Assembly (NCBI GenBank): GCA_943330235.2 | Contig: CALQGY020000001.1 | Coordinates: forward strand, 25,303 to 89,302 | Length of the DNA stretch: 64,000 nucleotides | Direction: 5' to 3' | DNA from: Candidatus Kuenenia stuttgartensis | GTDB taxonomy: Bacteria > Gemmatimonadota > Gemmatimonadetes > Gemmatimonadales > Gemmatimonadaceae | Part shown: piece after piece, positions 8,428 to 18,466 of the stretch | Numbering within the stretch: the first letter of the stretch is position 1 | Layout of the letters: each line of letters begins with the position of its first letter | Position numbers and translations under genes: made by a program | Notes under the pieces: generated by a model | Told to the model about the DNA's origin: nothing | The model's database searches: none | What the model saw: the letters and a program-made list of their open reading frames with translations, nothing else

Positions 8428-8439
8428 TAAGTTCTTCGT
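8428..8439 (+). promoter_or_regulatory. Leaderless-type -10 element of the ketosynthase operon
   Basis: TAAGTT at 8428-8433 is followed by exactly six bases (CTTCGT) and then the ATG at 8440. With the usual -12 to -7 placement of a -10 hexamer, transcription would start at the A of the ATG. No Shine-Dalgarno sequence is present. Confidence 0.5.
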
Positions 8440-9774
8440 ATGACTGACGCCACGCTCCCCCGTGCCACGCAAGTGCTCATTGTCGGAGGCGGTCCTGCGG
8501 GCTCGTCGACCGCGTGGCACTGCGCGACGCTCGGGCTGGACGTGCTGCTCCTCGACCGCGCGCAGTTCCCGCGCGCGAAACCCTGCGCCGAGTACGTGAG
8601 CCCAGAGGGCGCCCGCATTCTCTCGGCGATGGGCGCCCTCGAGACCCTCGAAGCCGCGGCCGCGCCACTCAGTGGCATGGTCGTGCATGCCCCCTCTGGC
8701 GACCGTATCCACGGCGAATTTGTCGCACAGCATGGATTCCGCGGCTTCCGCGATCGCGGGCTGGGCATTCGCCGCGAAGTCCTCGATACCGTGCTGCTCG
8801 ACCGCGCGCGCGCCGCGGGCGTGCAGGTCGTCGAAGGCGCCAAGATCGACGATGTGCTGCGGGATCACACCGGACGGGCCTGCGGCGTCCGCGTGCGTAC
8901 GAGCGCAGGTCTGAGCGATCTGACCGCGTCGTTGGTCATCGGCGCGGATGGGCTGCGTTCGGTCGTCTCACGACGCCTCGGCCTCGCGCACGTGTCGCGC
9001 TGGCCGCGGCGCGTCGCGTTCGTCGCGCACTATCGCGGCGTCAGCGGGGTGGGTGCGCTGGGAGAGATGCACGTCGCGGCCGACGGGTATGTCGGACTCG
9101 CGGCCGTCGGTGATGGGATCACGAATGTGGCGCTGGTGGTGCCGGTGGCTCAGGCACGCGAGATGACCGGTTCCCCCGAGGCGTTCCTCACCGCGTGGCT
9201 GGCCCGCCGCGAGACGCTGGCGCCCCGCTTTGCGCTCGCGGAACGCGTGTCGCCGGTCCGCGCCACCGGCCCCTTCGCGTCGCGCGCGAAGCGCCCCTAC
9301 AGCGCCGGTGCGGCGCTGGTGGGCGACGCCGCCGACTTCTACGACCCATTCACCGGCGAGGGGATCTTCGCCGCCCTGCGCGGCGGCGAGCTGCTGGCGC
9401 CCTTCGCAGCCGACGCGGTGCACGCGTCGTCGCGCGGTGACGCCGCCGCCGAACGCCGAGCGCTGGCGGCCTACGCCCGTGCGCGGCACGACACCTTCGC
9501 CGGCAAATGGCGTGTCGAAAAACTCATCGGCACCGCCGTCGCCGTTCCCGCGTTGATGAATGCAGCCGCTCGCGTGCTTGGGCGCGATCGCACCCTCGCG
9601 GATTTGCTCATCGGCGTCACGGGCGACTTTGTCCCGGCCTCCGCGGTCCTGTCCCCTCGCACGCTCCTGCGGGTGGCCGTCGGTATCGCGGGCGCGTTGA
9701 TACGCGGGGCGGCGCACGCCGCCCCAGTCCTTCCGAATTCCCCGTCTGCCTCTCGGCATGCCCATAGATCCTGA
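8440..9774 (+). CDS. FAD-dependent oxidoreductase, geranylgeranyl-reductase family
   Basis: A 444-residue flavoprotein. The N-terminal dinucleotide-binding fold is clear (IVGGGPAGSS, residues 14-23, then DVLLLDR for the ribose contact). A central GADGLRS motif (about residue 168) and the GDAADFYDPFTGEGI motif (about residue 298) are those of geranylgeranyl reductase and aromatic hydroxylase-type flavoproteins. It could reduce isoprenoid double bonds or hydroxylate an aromatic or polyketide substrate; the neighbours (flavin reductase, methyltransferase, SRPBCC protein, ketosynthase) favour tailoring of a polyketide-like product. First gene of a five-gene unit; its last 17 bases overlap the flavin reductase gene. 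Confidence 0.82.
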   Translation: MTDATLPRATQVLIVGGGPAGSSTAWHCATLGLDVLLLDRAQFPRAKPCAEYVSPEGARILSAMGALETLEAAAAPLSGMVVHAPSGDRIHGEFVAQHGFRGFRDRGLGIRREVLDTVLLDRARAAGVQVVEGAKIDDVLRDHTGRACGVRVRTSAGLSDLTASLVIGADGLRSVVSRRLGLAHVSRWPRRVAFVAHYRGVSGVGALGEMHVAADGYVGLAAVGDGITNVALVVPVAQAREMTGSPEAFLTAWLARRETLAPRFALAERVSPVRATGPFASRAKRPYSAGAALVGDAADFYDPFTGEGIFAALRGGELLAPFAADAVHASSRGDAAAERRALAAYARARHDTFAGKWRVEKLIGTAVAVPALMNAAARVLGRDRTLADLLIGVTGDFVPASAVLSPRTLLRVAVGIAGALIRGAAHAAPVLPNSPSASRHAHRS

Positions 9775-10234
9775 ACTGTTTCGCGCCGTGCTCGGGCGCT
9801 TCGCCACCGGCATCACCGTCATCACCGCCCGCGACCTCGACGGGCGCGATCACGGCATGACGGTCAGCGCGTTTTCCTCGCTCAGCCTCAGTCCGCCGCT
9901 GGTCCTCATGTGCATCGGCAACGAGGCCACCATGGCTCCGGTCATGCGCACGGCGGACACCTTCGCGGTGTCGGTGCTTGGCGACGACCAGGAAGCACTC
10001 AGCCGCCGCTTCTCGGGCCGCCTTGACGACCGGTTCGCCGATCTCACGGTGGATCGCGGCCCGCTCGGCAATGCGTGGCTCAACGACGCGCTCGCCACGA
10101 TGGAATGCCGCATCGTGGCGCGCCATCCGGCTGGTGATCACGTCATCGTCGTGGGCGAAGTGCACGCCGGCGCCACGCGCGATGGACGCCCCCTGCTCTA
10201 CTACCGCGGCGGCTACGCGCATCTCGAACGCTGA
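9758..10234 (+). CDS. Flavin reductase-like FMN-binding protein
   Basis: A 158-residue protein of the flavin reductase-like (split-barrel) family. Family features include FATGITVITA near residue 15, the flavin-contacting GMTVSAFSSLSLSPPLV (about residues 33-49), the FAVSVLG strand and the closing GRPLLYYRGGYAHL. Members use NAD(P)H to supply reduced FMN or FAD to a partner monooxygenase, so this is a plausible electron donor for the FAD protein encoded just upstream, with which it overlaps by 17 bases. The ATG at 9758 aligns with the usual N-terminus. Confidence 0.88.
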   Translation: MPIDPELFRAVLGRFATGITVITARDLDGRDHGMTVSAFSSLSLSPPLVLMCIGNEATMAPVMRTADTFAVSVLGDDQEALSRRFSGRLDDRFADLTVDRGPLGNAWLNDALATMECRIVARHPAGDHVIVVGEVHAGATRDGRPLLYYRGGYAHLER

Positions 10235-10943
10235 CCGTCCGTTCACGCCGGCACGCCGACGCGGTCACGAGATTCTCGATGACCCGTCGCACGACCCGGC
10301 GCTCGCCGAGCGCTCGTTGCGCGATGTGGCACTGGCCAACCGACTGTTCGGCGGCCGGCGCGCCATCGTGCGCGAAGTGCTCGGTGTTCTGAACAGGGCT
10401 CCCGCCCCAGCCACCCTCTCGCTGCTCGATATCGGCACGGGGCTGGGCGACATCCCGGCCGACGCCGCCCGCCGCGCACGCGCACACGGGCGGACGCTCA
10501 CGACCATCGGCTTCGAACTCGCACCGACGCTGGCGCACGCCGCGCACGCGCAGTGCACGTACGCCGTCGCCGGTGATGCGATGACGCTGCCGTTCGCTGA
10601 CGCCAGTGTGGACATCATCACCTGCTCGCAGGTGCTGCACCACTTCGAGGATGGCCCGGCGGCACAGCTGCTGCGCGAATGCACGCGTGTGGCACGGCAC
10701 GCCGTCATCATCGGCGATCTGCGGCGCAGTTGGCTGGCCGTGGCCGGGCTCTGGCTTTCCTCGTTCGCGCTGGGCTTTCATCCCGTCAGCCGTCACGACG
10801 GTGTCGTCTCCATTCTTCGCGGCTATACCCGTCGCGATCTGGACGCATTGATCACACGCGCCACCGGACAGCGCGCAACGGTACGTCACGCGCTCGGCTG
10901 GCGCGTGACCGCCGTCTGGCATCCGCACTCCACCGTAGCCTGA
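10182..10943 (+). CDS. Class I SAM-dependent methyltransferase
   Basis: A roughly 253-residue methyltransferase. Motif I is LLDIGTGLGDIP, followed by an acidic-strand region (IGFELAP), motif II-like GDAMTLPFADASVDIIT and the post-II segment SQVLHHF. The HEILDDPSHDPALAERSLRDVALANRLFGG leader is typical of methyltransferases that sit beside polyketide or quinone genes. The transferred group goes to an unknown small molecule, presumably the product of this operon. The start is unusual: the only ATG upstream of the domain is at 10182, inside the flavin reductase gene (53-base overlap). A non-ATG start nearer 10221 is possible. Confidence 0.8.
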   Translation: MDAPCSTTAAATRISNADRPFTPARRRGHEILDDPSHDPALAERSLRDVALANRLFGGRRAIVREVLGVLNRAPAPATLSLLDIGTGLGDIPADAARRARAHGRTLTTIGFELAPTLAHAAHAQCTYAVAGDAMTLPFADASVDIITCSQVLHHFEDGPAAQLLRECTRVARHAVIIGDLRRSWLAVAGLWLSSFALGFHPVSRHDGVVSILRGYTRRDLDALITRATGQRATVRHALGWRVTAVWHPHSTVA

Positions 10944-10954
10944 GGGCTCCACCC

Positions 10955-11491
10955 ATGTCATCTCCCGTGCACGCGTTTGCCCTTGGCGATCTGCCGACCG
11001 ATCGACTCATGAAGACGGTGGACGAGCGACTCGTGCGGGCGCCGCTTGCGCGCATCTTCGAGATCGCGCGCGAGGTGGAGCATTGGCCCGCGTATCTCGC
11101 GCATTATCGCTTCGTCCGCTTTCGCGAGCGACGCGCCGACGGCGGCGGCATCGTGGAGATGGCGGCCAACCGGCCGTTTGGCGCCGTGAACTGGCCCACC
11201 TGGTGGCTGTCGGAAATGGCGGTCAATCACGAGGTGCCGTGGGTACGTTACCGACACATCGGCGGCGTCACGACCGGCATGGATGTCGAATGGAATTTCA
11301 CGGAAACGCCTGAGGGCACCATGACGCGCATCATTCACGTGTGGAACGGCCCGTCCTGGCCGGTAGTTGGCGCGTTCGCGGCCACGCAGATCATCGGTCC
11401 CGTGTTCGTGCATGGCATCGCGTCGCGCACGCTGGAAGGATTGGCGCGCGCCGCTGAACGGACGCCCCAGCACACGGGGACGCGCGCATGA
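10955..11491 (+). CDS. SRPBCC / START-like protein (putative cyclase or lipid-binding)
   Basis: A 178-residue protein of the SRPBCC superfamily (polyketide cyclase and COQ10-like START proteins). The opening [35 protein letters not shown] matches the first helix-strand of that fold, and the closing helix around [16 protein letters not shown] covers the ligand cavity. Such proteins fold or cyclise polyketide chains, or carry hydrophobic quinones. The neighbouring ketosynthase, methyltransferase and flavoprotein make the cyclase/aromatase reading attractive but unproven. It begins 11 bases after the methyltransferase and its TGA overlaps the ketosynthase ATG (ATGA at 11488-11491). Confidence 0.75.
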   Translation: MSSPVHAFALGDLPTDRLMKTVDERLVRAPLARIFEIAREVEHWPAYLAHYRFVRFRERRADGGGIVEMAANRPFGAVNWPTWWLSEMAVNHEVPWVRYRHIGGVTTGMDVEWNFTETPEGTMTRIIHVWNGPSWPVVGAFAATQIIGPVFVHGIASRTLEGLARAAERTPQHTGTRA

Positions 11492-12753
11492 GCGATCACA
11501 CCGCCACCATGCGCGCACCGCGACGCCGCGTTGCCATTACCGGTATCGGCTGCGTGATGCCGCTGGGCACGGGCGTCGAGGCCATGTGGTCTGGGCTGCG
11601 CGCCGAACAGTCGGTGGTGCGCGCGGGCACGCGCTTCGACACCTCCATCTTCCGCAGTCAGTGCGCCGCCGAAGTGGACGGTTTCAACGCCGAGGACTAT
11701 CTCGATCCGCGGCGCGTCAAGCGCCTGGACCGCTTCGGCCAGTTCAGCGTGGTCAGCGCGCAGCTGGCCCTCAAAGATTCCGGTCTCGACCTCGACACCG
11801 AAGATCGCGAGCGCGTGGGCGCGATGATGGGCACCGCCCTCGGTGGCATCGCCTACGCTGAGCTGCAAGCGGCCAAGTTCATGCGCGGCGGACTGCGCGA
11901 CGTGGACGCGACCCTCGCCCTCGCCGTCTTTGGTGGCTCGTCCAGCTGCAACATCGCCATCGAGTTCGGCGTGTCAGGCCCGAACTGCACGAATGCGATG
12001 AGCTGCGCATCGGGGGCGATCGCCATTGGCGAGGCGTTCCGGCAAATCCGCGACGGCTATGCCGACATCATGATCGCCGGCGGCAGTGAATCACCACTGG
12101 CGACACTGTGCTTCGGCGCGTTCGCGCTCATCCGCGCGATGTCCACGCGCAACGACGACCCGCAGCACGCTTCGCGTCCGTTCGACCGGGACCGCGACGG
12201 GTTCGTGATGGGCGAGGGCGCATCCGTGCTCATTTTGGAAGAGTGGGATCACGCCGTGGCACGCGGCGCGCGCATCTACGCGGAGCTGGCCGGCTTTGGC
12301 ACCACCAACGACGCGCACCATATGACCGCCCCGCTCCCCAGCGGCGCCCAAGCCGCGCGATGCATGCGTCAGGCACTCGCCGACGCCGGTGTGACGCCCG
12401 AGCAGGTGGATTACATCAACGCGCACGGCAGCAGCACGCCGTTGAACGACCCCACCGAAACCACCGCCATCCGCACGGTGTTCGCGGACCACGCCTATCG
12501 GGTGCCCGTCTCCAGCACCAAGGGCTACTACGGCCATGCCCTCGGCGCGTCAGGCGCGTTTGAAGCCGCCATCTCAGCGCTGGTCCTGCAACGCGGCTGG
12601 ATACCGCCCACGCTCAACCTCACCACACCCGATCCGGAGTGCGATCTGGATTACGTGCCGAACACCGGACGCGATCTGGATGCGCGCGTGGTGCTGAGCA
12701 ACAGTTTCGGGTTTGGTGGGATTAATGCCAGTCTCGTGTTCCGGAAAGACTGA
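11488..12753 (+). CDS. Beta-ketoacyl-ACP synthase (KAS II / FabF-like)
   Basis: A 421-residue condensing enzyme of the FabF type. The catalytic triad is intact: nucleophile Cys173 in NAMSCASG (the usual T-A-C is M-S-C here), His313 in NAHGSSTP (usual HGT is HGS) and His350 in KGYYGHALG. The closing [14 protein letters not shown] is typical. These small substitutions and the operon context suggest a specialised condensation rather than the housekeeping fatty-acid step. No acyl carrier protein, chain-length factor or acyltransferase is encoded nearby, so it would have to use the cell's general ACP. Last gene of the unit; a long palindrome follows. Confidence 0.9.
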   Translation: MSDHTATMRAPRRRVAITGIGCVMPLGTGVEAMWSGLRAEQSVVRAGTRFDTSIFRSQCAAEVDGFNAEDYLDPRRVKRLDRFGQFSVVSAQLALKDSGLDLDTEDRERVGAMMGTALGGIAYAELQAAKFMRGGLRDVDATLALAVFGGSSSCNIAIEFGVSGPNCTNAMSCASGAIAIGEAFRQIRDGYADIMIAGGSESPLATLCFGAFALIRAMSTRNDDPQHASRPFDRDRDGFVMGEGASVLILEEWDHAVARGARIYAELAGFGTTNDAHHMTAPLPSGAQAARCMRQALADAGVTPEQVDYINAHGSSTPLNDPTETTAIRTVFADHAYRVPVSSTKGYYGHALGASGAFEAAISALVLQRGWIPPTLNLTTPDPECDLDYVPNTGRDLDARVVLSNSFGFGGINASLVFRKD

Positions 12754-12762
12754 AGACATCAA

Positions 12763-12864
12763 CAACGACAACAGGGTGAAAACGTGAAAAGGTGATCAGT
12801 GAAAAGGTGATCAGTGCACCCTTTCACCGATCACCTTTTCACGTTTTCACCCTGTTCACGTCGT
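12763..12864. repeat. Long near-palindrome between convergent genes (family member 2)
   Basis: A perfect 27-base inverted repeat (12771-12797 against 12829-12855) is flanked by further partial pairing out to CAACGAC at 12763 and GTCGTTG near 12860. On the left, a 15-base unit (GTGAAAAGGTGATCA) occurs twice in tandem (12784-12798, 12799-12813). It separates the ketosynthase gene (+) from ppa (-) and can terminate both. It shares the words AAAAGGTGA and GGTGATC with the element at 4001-4110. Confidence 0.8.
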
Positions 12865-12869
12865 TGCAG

Positions 12870-13406
12870 TCACCGTAAAAATGTATCCCGATACCGCTGC
12901 ATGCTCTGCTTGATCACTTCCATCGCTTCCTCGCTCTTCTTCCACCCCGTGATCTCCATCCGCTTCCCTTCGAGATCTTTGTAAATCAGGAAGAAGTGTT
13001 CGACTTCCTTGAGGTAGTGCGGTGACAGATCGGCGATATCAAACACGTCGTGGAAGTACGGATCATCCGCCGGCACGGCGAGGATCTTGTCATCGGGCTC
13101 GCCCTTGTCCAGCATGCACAGCACGCCGATGGGGCGCGCCGAGATCTGACACCCCGGGAACGTGGGCTCGTTGATCTTCACGAGAATGTCGAGCGGATCG
13201 TTATCCTCGTGCAGCGTCTGCGGAATGAATCCATAGTCGCTGGGATAATGGACGGCCGAGTACAGAACGCGGTCCAGTTTGAAGTGGCCGGTCTCTTTAT
13301 CCAGCTCGTACTTATTGCGCGATCCCGCGGGGATCTCGATGATGGCCGTCACCTGCTCCGGCGGATGCTTACCGGCGGGGATGTCGTGCCACGGATTATG
13401 CAGCAT
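12870..13406 (-). CDS. ppa: Inorganic pyrophosphatase (family I)
   Basis: A 178-residue cytoplasmic enzyme that hydrolyses pyrophosphate to two phosphates, pulling biosynthetic reactions forward. Family I markers are complete: EIPAGSRNKYE near residue 25, the YPSDYGFIPQT motif, and the metal-binding DNDPLDILV (the D-x-D-P-x-D signature), with a later conserved lysine-containing segment DKGEPDDKI. Length fits the prokaryotic hexameric form. A good ribosome site (GGGAG) precedes the ATG. It lies 18 bases downstream of hemB on the same strand, so it may be co-transcribed with the heme genes. Confidence 0.95.
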   Translation of the reverse strand: MLHNPWHDIPAGKHPPEQVTAIIEIPAGSRNKYELDKETGHFKLDRVLYSAVHYPSDYGFIPQTLHEDNDPLDILVKINEPTFPGCQISARPIGVLCMLDKGEPDDKILAVPADDPYFHDVFDIADLSPHYLKEVEHFFLIYKDLEGKRMEITGWKKSEEAMEVIKQSMQRYRDTFLR

Positions 13407-13424
13407 GGTCAGGGTGCTCCCGCG

Positions 13425-14435
13425 TCAGCGGTCACGCAACGCGGCCGCAGCCTCGAGCGCGAAATAGGTGATTATCAGATCGGCACCGGCACGAGCAATG
13501 GCGACCAGGGATTCCATCATCGCGCGATTGCCATCCAGCCATCCGCGCTCCGCGGCGGCTTTGATCATCGAGTATTCGCCGCTCACCTGATAGGCCGCGA
13601 GCGGCATCCCGGTGTCCTGCTTGACCGCGGCGATGATATCGAGATACGCGCCAGCGGGTTTCACCATCAGGATGTCCGCGCCCTCGGCGACATCCAACCG
13701 GACTTCGCGCAGCGCTTCCCGCGCGTTGGCCGGATCCATCTGGTAGCTGCGTCGATCGCCGAACGCTGGCGTCGATTCAGCGGCTTCGCGGAACGGCCCG
13801 TAAAACGCCGACGAATACTTCGCGGCATAGCTCATGATGGGCACGTGCTGGAACCCGGCACCATCCAGCGCACGCCGGAGGTGACCGATGCGACCATCCA
13901 TCATGTCGCTGGGCGCAATGATATCCGCGCCGGCCTCCGCATGCGCCAGCGCCTCACGCGCCAGCAGATCCAGCGTCGCGTCGTTGTCCACGTCGCCGGA
14001 GGCGGTCAGCAGGCCGCAGTGGCCGTGATCGGTGTATTCGCACATGCACACATCCGTAACCACCAGCAACTGCGGAAAGTCGCGCTTCACGGCGCGGACC
14101 GCTTCGGCCACCGGACCATGCGGATCCCACGCCGAGGATCCCGTCGCGTCTTTGGTATCCGGAATTCCGAACAACAGAATGCCGCCGATGCCCGCGGCCA
14201 CCGCGCGCCCGGCGTCCAGCAATAGTTCATCAACCGACGTCTGAAACACACCGGGCATGGAGCCGATGGGCATGCGGATGCCGTGCCCGGAGCGCACGAA
14301 CAGCGGCCAGAGAAACTGCGCCGCGTCCAAGCGGGTCTCGCGCACGGCGCGCCGCAGCGATTCGGTACGGCGCAAACGACGGAGCCGCACCGGCAAGTCG
14401 ATGCCGCCCGTCGTGGAAGTCAGACTGGGCGTCAT
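13425..14435 (-). CDS. hemB: Delta-aminolevulinic acid dehydratase (porphobilinogen synthase)
   Basis: A 336-residue enzyme that condenses two 5-aminolevulinate molecules into porphobilinogen, the second committed heme step. Both Schiff-base lysines are present: Lys206 in MSYAAKYSS and Lys259 in LMVKPAG. The cysteine cluster [13 protein letters not shown] (Cys130, Cys132, Cys140) marks a zinc-dependent form. The ATG overlaps the last bases of hemC (ATGA, 14432-14435), so hemD-hemC-hemB form one coupled minus-strand unit. Confidence 0.96.
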   Translation of the reverse strand: MTPSLTSTTGGIDLPVRLRRLRRTESLRRAVRETRLDAAQFLWPLFVRSGHGIRMPIGSMPGVFQTSVDELLLDAGRAVAAGIGGILLFGIPDTKDATGSSAWDPHGPVAEAVRAVKRDFPQLLVVTDVCMCEYTDHGHCGLLTASGDVDNDATLDLLAREALAHAEAGADIIAPSDMMDGRIGHLRRALDGAGFQHVPIMSYAAKYSSAFYGPFREAAESTPAFGDRRSYQMDPANAREALREVRLDVAEGADILMVKPAGAYLDIIAAVKQDTGMPLAAYQVSGEYSMIKAAAERGWLDGNRAMMESLVAIARAGADLIITYFALEAAAALRDR

Positions 14436-15373
14436 GTCGCGCGCAGCTCCGCCAGAATGTGATGACCGCCGTCAGCATGCAGCTGGGCGGCGAGCGCCTG
14501 TCCCGCGCGTGCGGGTTCGTTCACGTCAACCGCCATGGATCCGCGCACGACCTGCGTGCCATCCACCGAGGCAATGATGCCGTGCAGGATCGGCCCCGAC
14601 ACACCCGCCATCATAGCCGCGCCGATGGGCACCTGACATCCCCCTTCCAGCGCCGCCAGCAACGCGCGCTCGGCCGTGATGGCGGTGCGCGTGGGCGAGT
14701 GATCGAGCACGCGCAGAATGTCCATCATGGGTGCATCGTGCGCGCGCGCCTGCACGGCGATGGCGCCCTGCCCCGGTGCTCCCAGCCAATCCGGCGGATC
14801 CAGCAAGGCCACGATGCGATCGCCAAGTCCCAAGCGGCGCAGACCGGCCGCGGCCAGCAGCGCGGCATCCACATCACCGGCATCGATCTTCCGCAGCCGC
14901 GTCCCCACGTTGCCGCGCAGCTCCAGCACCTCGAGATCAGGGCGTAGCGCGCGTAGCTGCGCGCGGCGGCGCAACGACGACGTCCCCACGCGCGCGCCGT
15001 GCGGCAATTCGTGCAACGACCGCGCCGTGACACCGGGCCCCGTAACCAGGGCATCGCGCGGATCTTCGCGCTCCAGCAACGCCACGATGGTCAGCCCCTC
15101 GGGATCGGCCGTTGGGAGATCCTTGAGGGAATGCACCGCACAGTCGGTACGCCCCGCGATCAAGTCGGCCTCAAGCTCCGCGGTGAACAACCCCTTTTCA
15201 CCGATAGCCGAGAGTGGACGATCGAGGATGCGATCCCCGATGGTCGTGTACGTCACGAGTTCGCTGGCCACGCCGCGTTCCGCCAACAGCGCGGCCACCT
15301 GACGCGCCTGGAACAGCGCCAGCTCTGAGGAGCGCGTCCCAATGCGGACGACGGGTTTCACAGAATCAGTCAT
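14432..15373 (-). CDS. hemC: Porphobilinogen deaminase (hydroxymethylbilane synthase)
   Basis: A 313-residue enzyme that links four porphobilinogens into hydroxymethylbilane using a covalently bound dipyrromethane cofactor. The cofactor cysteine is Cys246 in the family signature [10 protein letters not shown]. The N-terminal [14 protein letters not shown], the catalytic-aspartate region [11 protein letters not shown] and the arginine-rich [10 protein letters not shown] are all conserved. ATG at 15373 was preferred over a TTG two codons upstream. It is 8 bases from the end of hemD and overlaps hemB by 4 bases. Confidence 0.96.
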   Translation of the reverse strand: MTDSVKPVVRIGTRSSELALFQARQVAALLAERGVASELVTYTTIGDRILDRPLSAIGEKGLFTAELEADLIAGRTDCAVHSLKDLPTADPEGLTIVALLEREDPRDALVTGPGVTARSLHELPHGARVGTSSLRRRAQLRALRPDLEVLELRGNVGTRLRKIDAGDVDAALLAAAGLRRLGLGDRIVALLDPPDWLGAPGQGAIAVQARAHDAPMMDILRVLDHSPTRTAITAERALLAALEGGCQVPIGAAMMAGVSGPILHGIIASVDGTQVVRGSMAVDVNEPARAGQALAAQLHADGGHHILAELRAT

Positions 15374-15381
15374 GCCCAATT

Positions 15382-16164
15382 CTATCGTGATCGGGTGTGC
15401 GCCGCGACGATGCTGCGCACGAAAGTGGCGGTCGTCGCGCTCTCAGACTCGACCTTCACTGGGAATCCTGCCAGGCGCGCCGCGCGTGCGGTAACCGGAC
15501 CAATGCAGGCCACCGGCAGTCGTCGCGCGTGCTCTGCCGGCAACGCGGCCAAGAGTGCGTCCACCGCACTCGGTGCGGCCACCGTCACCAGATCCAGCGC
15601 GCCCGCCGCGGCCAGCGCGCGTAGGGTCACCTGCCCATCCGGGTCCGGGGCGCTGCGATACACGGGAACCACATCCACCGCGGCGCCCAGCGCACGAAGA
15701 CCGGCTGGCAAGACGTCGCGTGCCCCCTCCGCGGACGGGTACAGCATCTGCGCGCCCTCCACGTCACCGCGTGCGGCCATGGCATCCACCAGCCCTTCCG
15801 CCAAAAACCGCTCCGGCACGAGCGTCGCCCGCCACCCGTATTGTTCGGCCGCCTCCGCCGTGGCCGTCCCCACCACCGCGAGCTTGCGCGCACCGACCGC
15901 ACTCCGCTGCGCCGACGACGTGGCCACGGCGGCCAGGTGGTGCACCGCGTTCGCGCTGGTCAGCAGCACCCAGTCGTACGACGCGAGTCGCGCCAACGCC
16001 TGCACCAGCGGCGCCGGATCCAGCGACTCAATGCGCGTCAGCGGAATCTCGGTGACCGAGGCGCCCTCGGCCCGCAACGCGTCGGCCAGCGGTCCCCCCC
16101 GCCCCTCCGCGCGCGTGACCGCGACGCGCAGCCCCTGCAGCGCGACCGACGCAGGCGTCGTCAT
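15382..16164 (-). CDS. hemD: Uroporphyrinogen-III synthase
   Basis: A 260-residue enzyme that closes and inverts ring D of hydroxymethylbilane to give uroporphyrinogen III. Sequence conservation in this family is low, but the pattern is right: an [18 protein letters not shown] start, the [14 protein letters not shown] segment near residue 75, a central [11 protein letters not shown], and [13 protein letters not shown] before the [10 protein letters not shown] closing motif. The position directly before hemC and hemB settles it. The frame remains open far upstream (to 18603), antisense to acs, but coding character begins at the ATG at 16164, which was taken as the start. Confidence 0.9.
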   Translation of the reverse strand: MTTPASVALQGLRVAVTRAEGRGGPLADALRAEGASVTEIPLTRIESLDPAPLVQALARLASYDWVLLTSANAVHHLAAVATSSAQRSAVGARKLAVVGTATAEAAEQYGWRATLVPERFLAEGLVDAMAARGDVEGAQMLYPSAEGARDVLPAGLRALGAAVDVVPVYRSAPDPDGQVTLRALAAAGALDLVTVAAPSAVDALLAALPAEHARRLPVACIGPVTARAARLAGFPVKVESESATTATFVRSIVAAHTRSR

Positions 16165-16398
16165 GCGCGCATCCCCGCGCACACGCACACGTCGGTCCGA
16201 CGGGCGCGCAGCGGCCAGCATGTGCGGGGGGGCGTGGGCGTCTCGTCGGGCATGCGCCCAAGTGTAGCGACATCGCCCGTTGCATGCGACGCGGTGCGCC
16301 ATGCAGCTTTGAGGACCGCACTCGTACGGTTTCCCTCCGCGGCACACGGCGGCACCATGTGGTGCCTCGCGCCGTCGCCCTCCGCCAATCTGCACGCC

Positions 16399-18363
16399 AT
16401 GAGCGATATCGACGTTCTCCTGCAAGAGCATCGAAAGTTCCCCCCGCCGGATGCCTTTCGTGCCAAGGCCCTCGTGGCCAGTCCGCGCCTGGCCGAGGAC
16501 GCCGCGATGGACCCGCTCAACTTCTGGGCGCGCGAAGCAGGTGAGCTGACGTGGAGCAAGCCGTGGGACACGGTCATGAACTGGACGCCGCCGCACGCGA
16601 CATGGTTTGAGGGCGGTGAACTCAACGCGAGCGTCAACTGCGTCGATCGCCACATTCACGGCCCGCGCCGCAACAAGGCCGCGCTCATCTGGGAAGGCGA
16701 ACCGGGTGACCGCCGCACCTTCACCTACTGGGATGTGTACCGCGAAGTGAACCTCGCGGCCAACATGCTCAAGCAGCTCGGCGTGCAGAAAGGCGACCGC
16801 GTCGCCATCTACCTGCCGATGATTCCCGAGGCGGTCTTCGCGATGCTCGCCTGCGCGCGCATCGGGGCGGTGCACACCGTCGTCTTTGGCGGGTTCTCCC
16901 CCGAGTCGCTGCGCGATCGGATCAACGATTGCCAGTGCAAGGTGCTCATCACCGCCGACGGTGGATACCGTCGCGGCCAGATTGTGCCGCTCAAGCGCAA
17001 CGCCGACAAGGCGCTCGAAGACTGCCCCACCATCGAGCACGTCCTGGTCGTCATGCGCCGCCGTAGCGGTGTGGGCGACGAGATGTTCGCCGAGATGAAG
17101 GAGGGGCGGGATCATTGGTGGCATCGCCTGAAGCGGGACGTGCCACGCGAGTGCGCGCCCGAGCCGATGGCCGCCGAGGATCTGTTGTTCATCCTCTACA
17201 CGTCGGGCACGACCGGAAAGCCCAAGGGCATCGTGCATACCACCGGCGGCTACCTCACCGGCGCCTACGCGACGTCCAAGTATGTCTTCGACCTGAAGGA
17301 CGAAGACGTTTATTGGTGCACCGCCGACATCGGCTGGATTACCGGCCACTCGTATCTCGTCTACGGCCCCATGGCCAACGGCGCGACGTGCGTGGTGTAC
17401 GAGGGCGCGCCCGATTGGCCGGAGAAGGACCGGTTCTGGGAAATCTGCGAGCGCTATGGCGTCACCATTTTCTACACGGCGCCCACGGCGATTCGCGCGT
17501 TCATGAAGTGGGGCGAGGCGTACGTCACGAAGCACGATCTGTCGCAGCTTCGCCTGCTGGGCTCCGTCGGCGAACCGATCAATCCTGAAGCGTGGATGTG
17601 GTACCATCGCGTCATCGGCAAGGAGCGGTGTCCCATCGTGGATACGTGGTGGCAGACGGAAACCGGCGCCATCATGATCACGCCGCTGCCGGGCGTGACC
17701 AGCACGACGCCCGGATCGGCTACCACTCCGTTCCCCGGGATCCGCGCCGCGCTGCTCGATGCCGACGGGAACGAGGTGCAGGTCGGCGGCGGCCTGCTGG
17801 CCATCACGCATCCGTGGCCGTCCATGCTGCGCACCATCTGGGGCGACGACCAGCGGTACGTGGACACGTACTTCTCCAAGTGGCCGGGGCGTCCGGACCT
17901 CTACTTCCCGGGCGACGGCGTCAAACGCGACGACGAGGGCTTCTACTGGATTCTCGGGCGCGTCGATGACGTGCTCAATGTCGCCGGGCATCGCATCGGC
18001 ACGATGGAAGTGGAAAGCGCCCTCGTGGATCATCCCTCGGTGGCCGAGGCCGCGGTCGTCGGCAAGTCGCACGAACTCAAGGGACAGGCCATTGCGGCGT
18101 TCGTGACGTTGCGGGCGGGCTTTCAACAGAGCAGCGCCTTGCGCGACGAATTGCGTGAACACGTCGCCATGAAGATCGGCGCGCTCGCGCGCCCGGACGA
18201 CATCCTGTTCAGTGCCGATCTCCCGAAGACGCGCTCCGGCAAGATCATGCGGCGCCTGCTGCGTGATATCGCCGAAGGCCGCGCACTGGGCGACACGACG
18301 ACACTGGCAGATCCCAGCGTGGTCGCCAGCCTCAAAGATCAGTACGAGGCGCAGGAGTCGTAG
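16399..18363 (+). CDS. acs: Acetyl-CoA synthetase (AMP-forming)
   Basis: A 654-residue cytoplasmic ligase that activates acetate to acetyl-AMP and then acetyl-CoA. The adenylate-forming signature [11 protein letters not shown] (about residue 265), the [16 protein letters not shown] motif, the hinge region [13 protein letters not shown] and the C-terminal regulatory lysine in [10 protein letters not shown] (the usual acetylation site) are all present. Length matches AcsA of other bacteria. It is transcribed divergently from hemD with about 230 bases between them, and ends in a strong hairpin shared with the convergent DsbA-like gene. Confidence 0.95.
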   Translation: MSDIDVLLQEHRKFPPPDAFRAKALVASPRLAEDAAMDPLNFWAREAGELTWSKPWDTVMNWTPPHATWFEGGELNASVNCVDRHIHGPRRNKAALIWEGEPGDRRTFTYWDVYREVNLAANMLKQLGVQKGDRVAIYLPMIPEAVFAMLACARIGAVHTVVFGGFSPESLRDRINDCQCKVLITADGGYRRGQIVPLKRNADKALEDCPTIEHVLVVMRRRSGVGDEMFAEMKEGRDHWWHRLKRDVPRECAPEPMAAEDLLFILYTSGTTGKPKGIVHTTGGYLTGAYATSKYVFDLKDEDVYWCTADIGWITGHSYLVYGPMANGATCVVYEGAPDWPEKDRFWEICERYGVTIFYTAPTAIRAFMKWGEAYVTKHDLSQLRLLGSVGEPINPEAWMWYHRVIGKERCPIVDTWWQTETGAIMITPLPGVTSTTPGSATTPFPGIRAALLDADGNEVQVGGGLLAITHPWPSMLRTIWGDDQRYVDTYFSKWPGRPDLYFPGDGVKRDDEGFYWILGRVDDVLNVAGHRIGTMEVESALVDHPSVAEAAVVGKSHELKGQAIAAFVTLRAGFQQSSALRDELREHVAMKIGALARPDDILFSADLPKTRSGKIMRRLLRDIAEGRALGDTTTLADPSVVASLKDQYEAQES

Positions 18364-18388
18364 TCCACGTCCGCGCCGGCGACACGAT

Positions 18389-18434
18389 ACGATACGACCA
18401 CGGCACCGCCTTCGCGGTGCCGTGGTCGTATCGT
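18389..18434. terminator. Strong bidirectional hairpin between acs and the DsbA-like gene
   Basis: A perfect 21-base-pair stem (18389-18409 with 18414-18434) closed by the 4-base loop CTTC. It sits between converging genes and can stop transcription from both sides. There is no clear T-run, as is common in GC-rich genomes. Confidence 0.85.
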
Positions 18435-18466
18435 GCCTCAAACGCGCAGCTAAACGGCCGTGCGCC

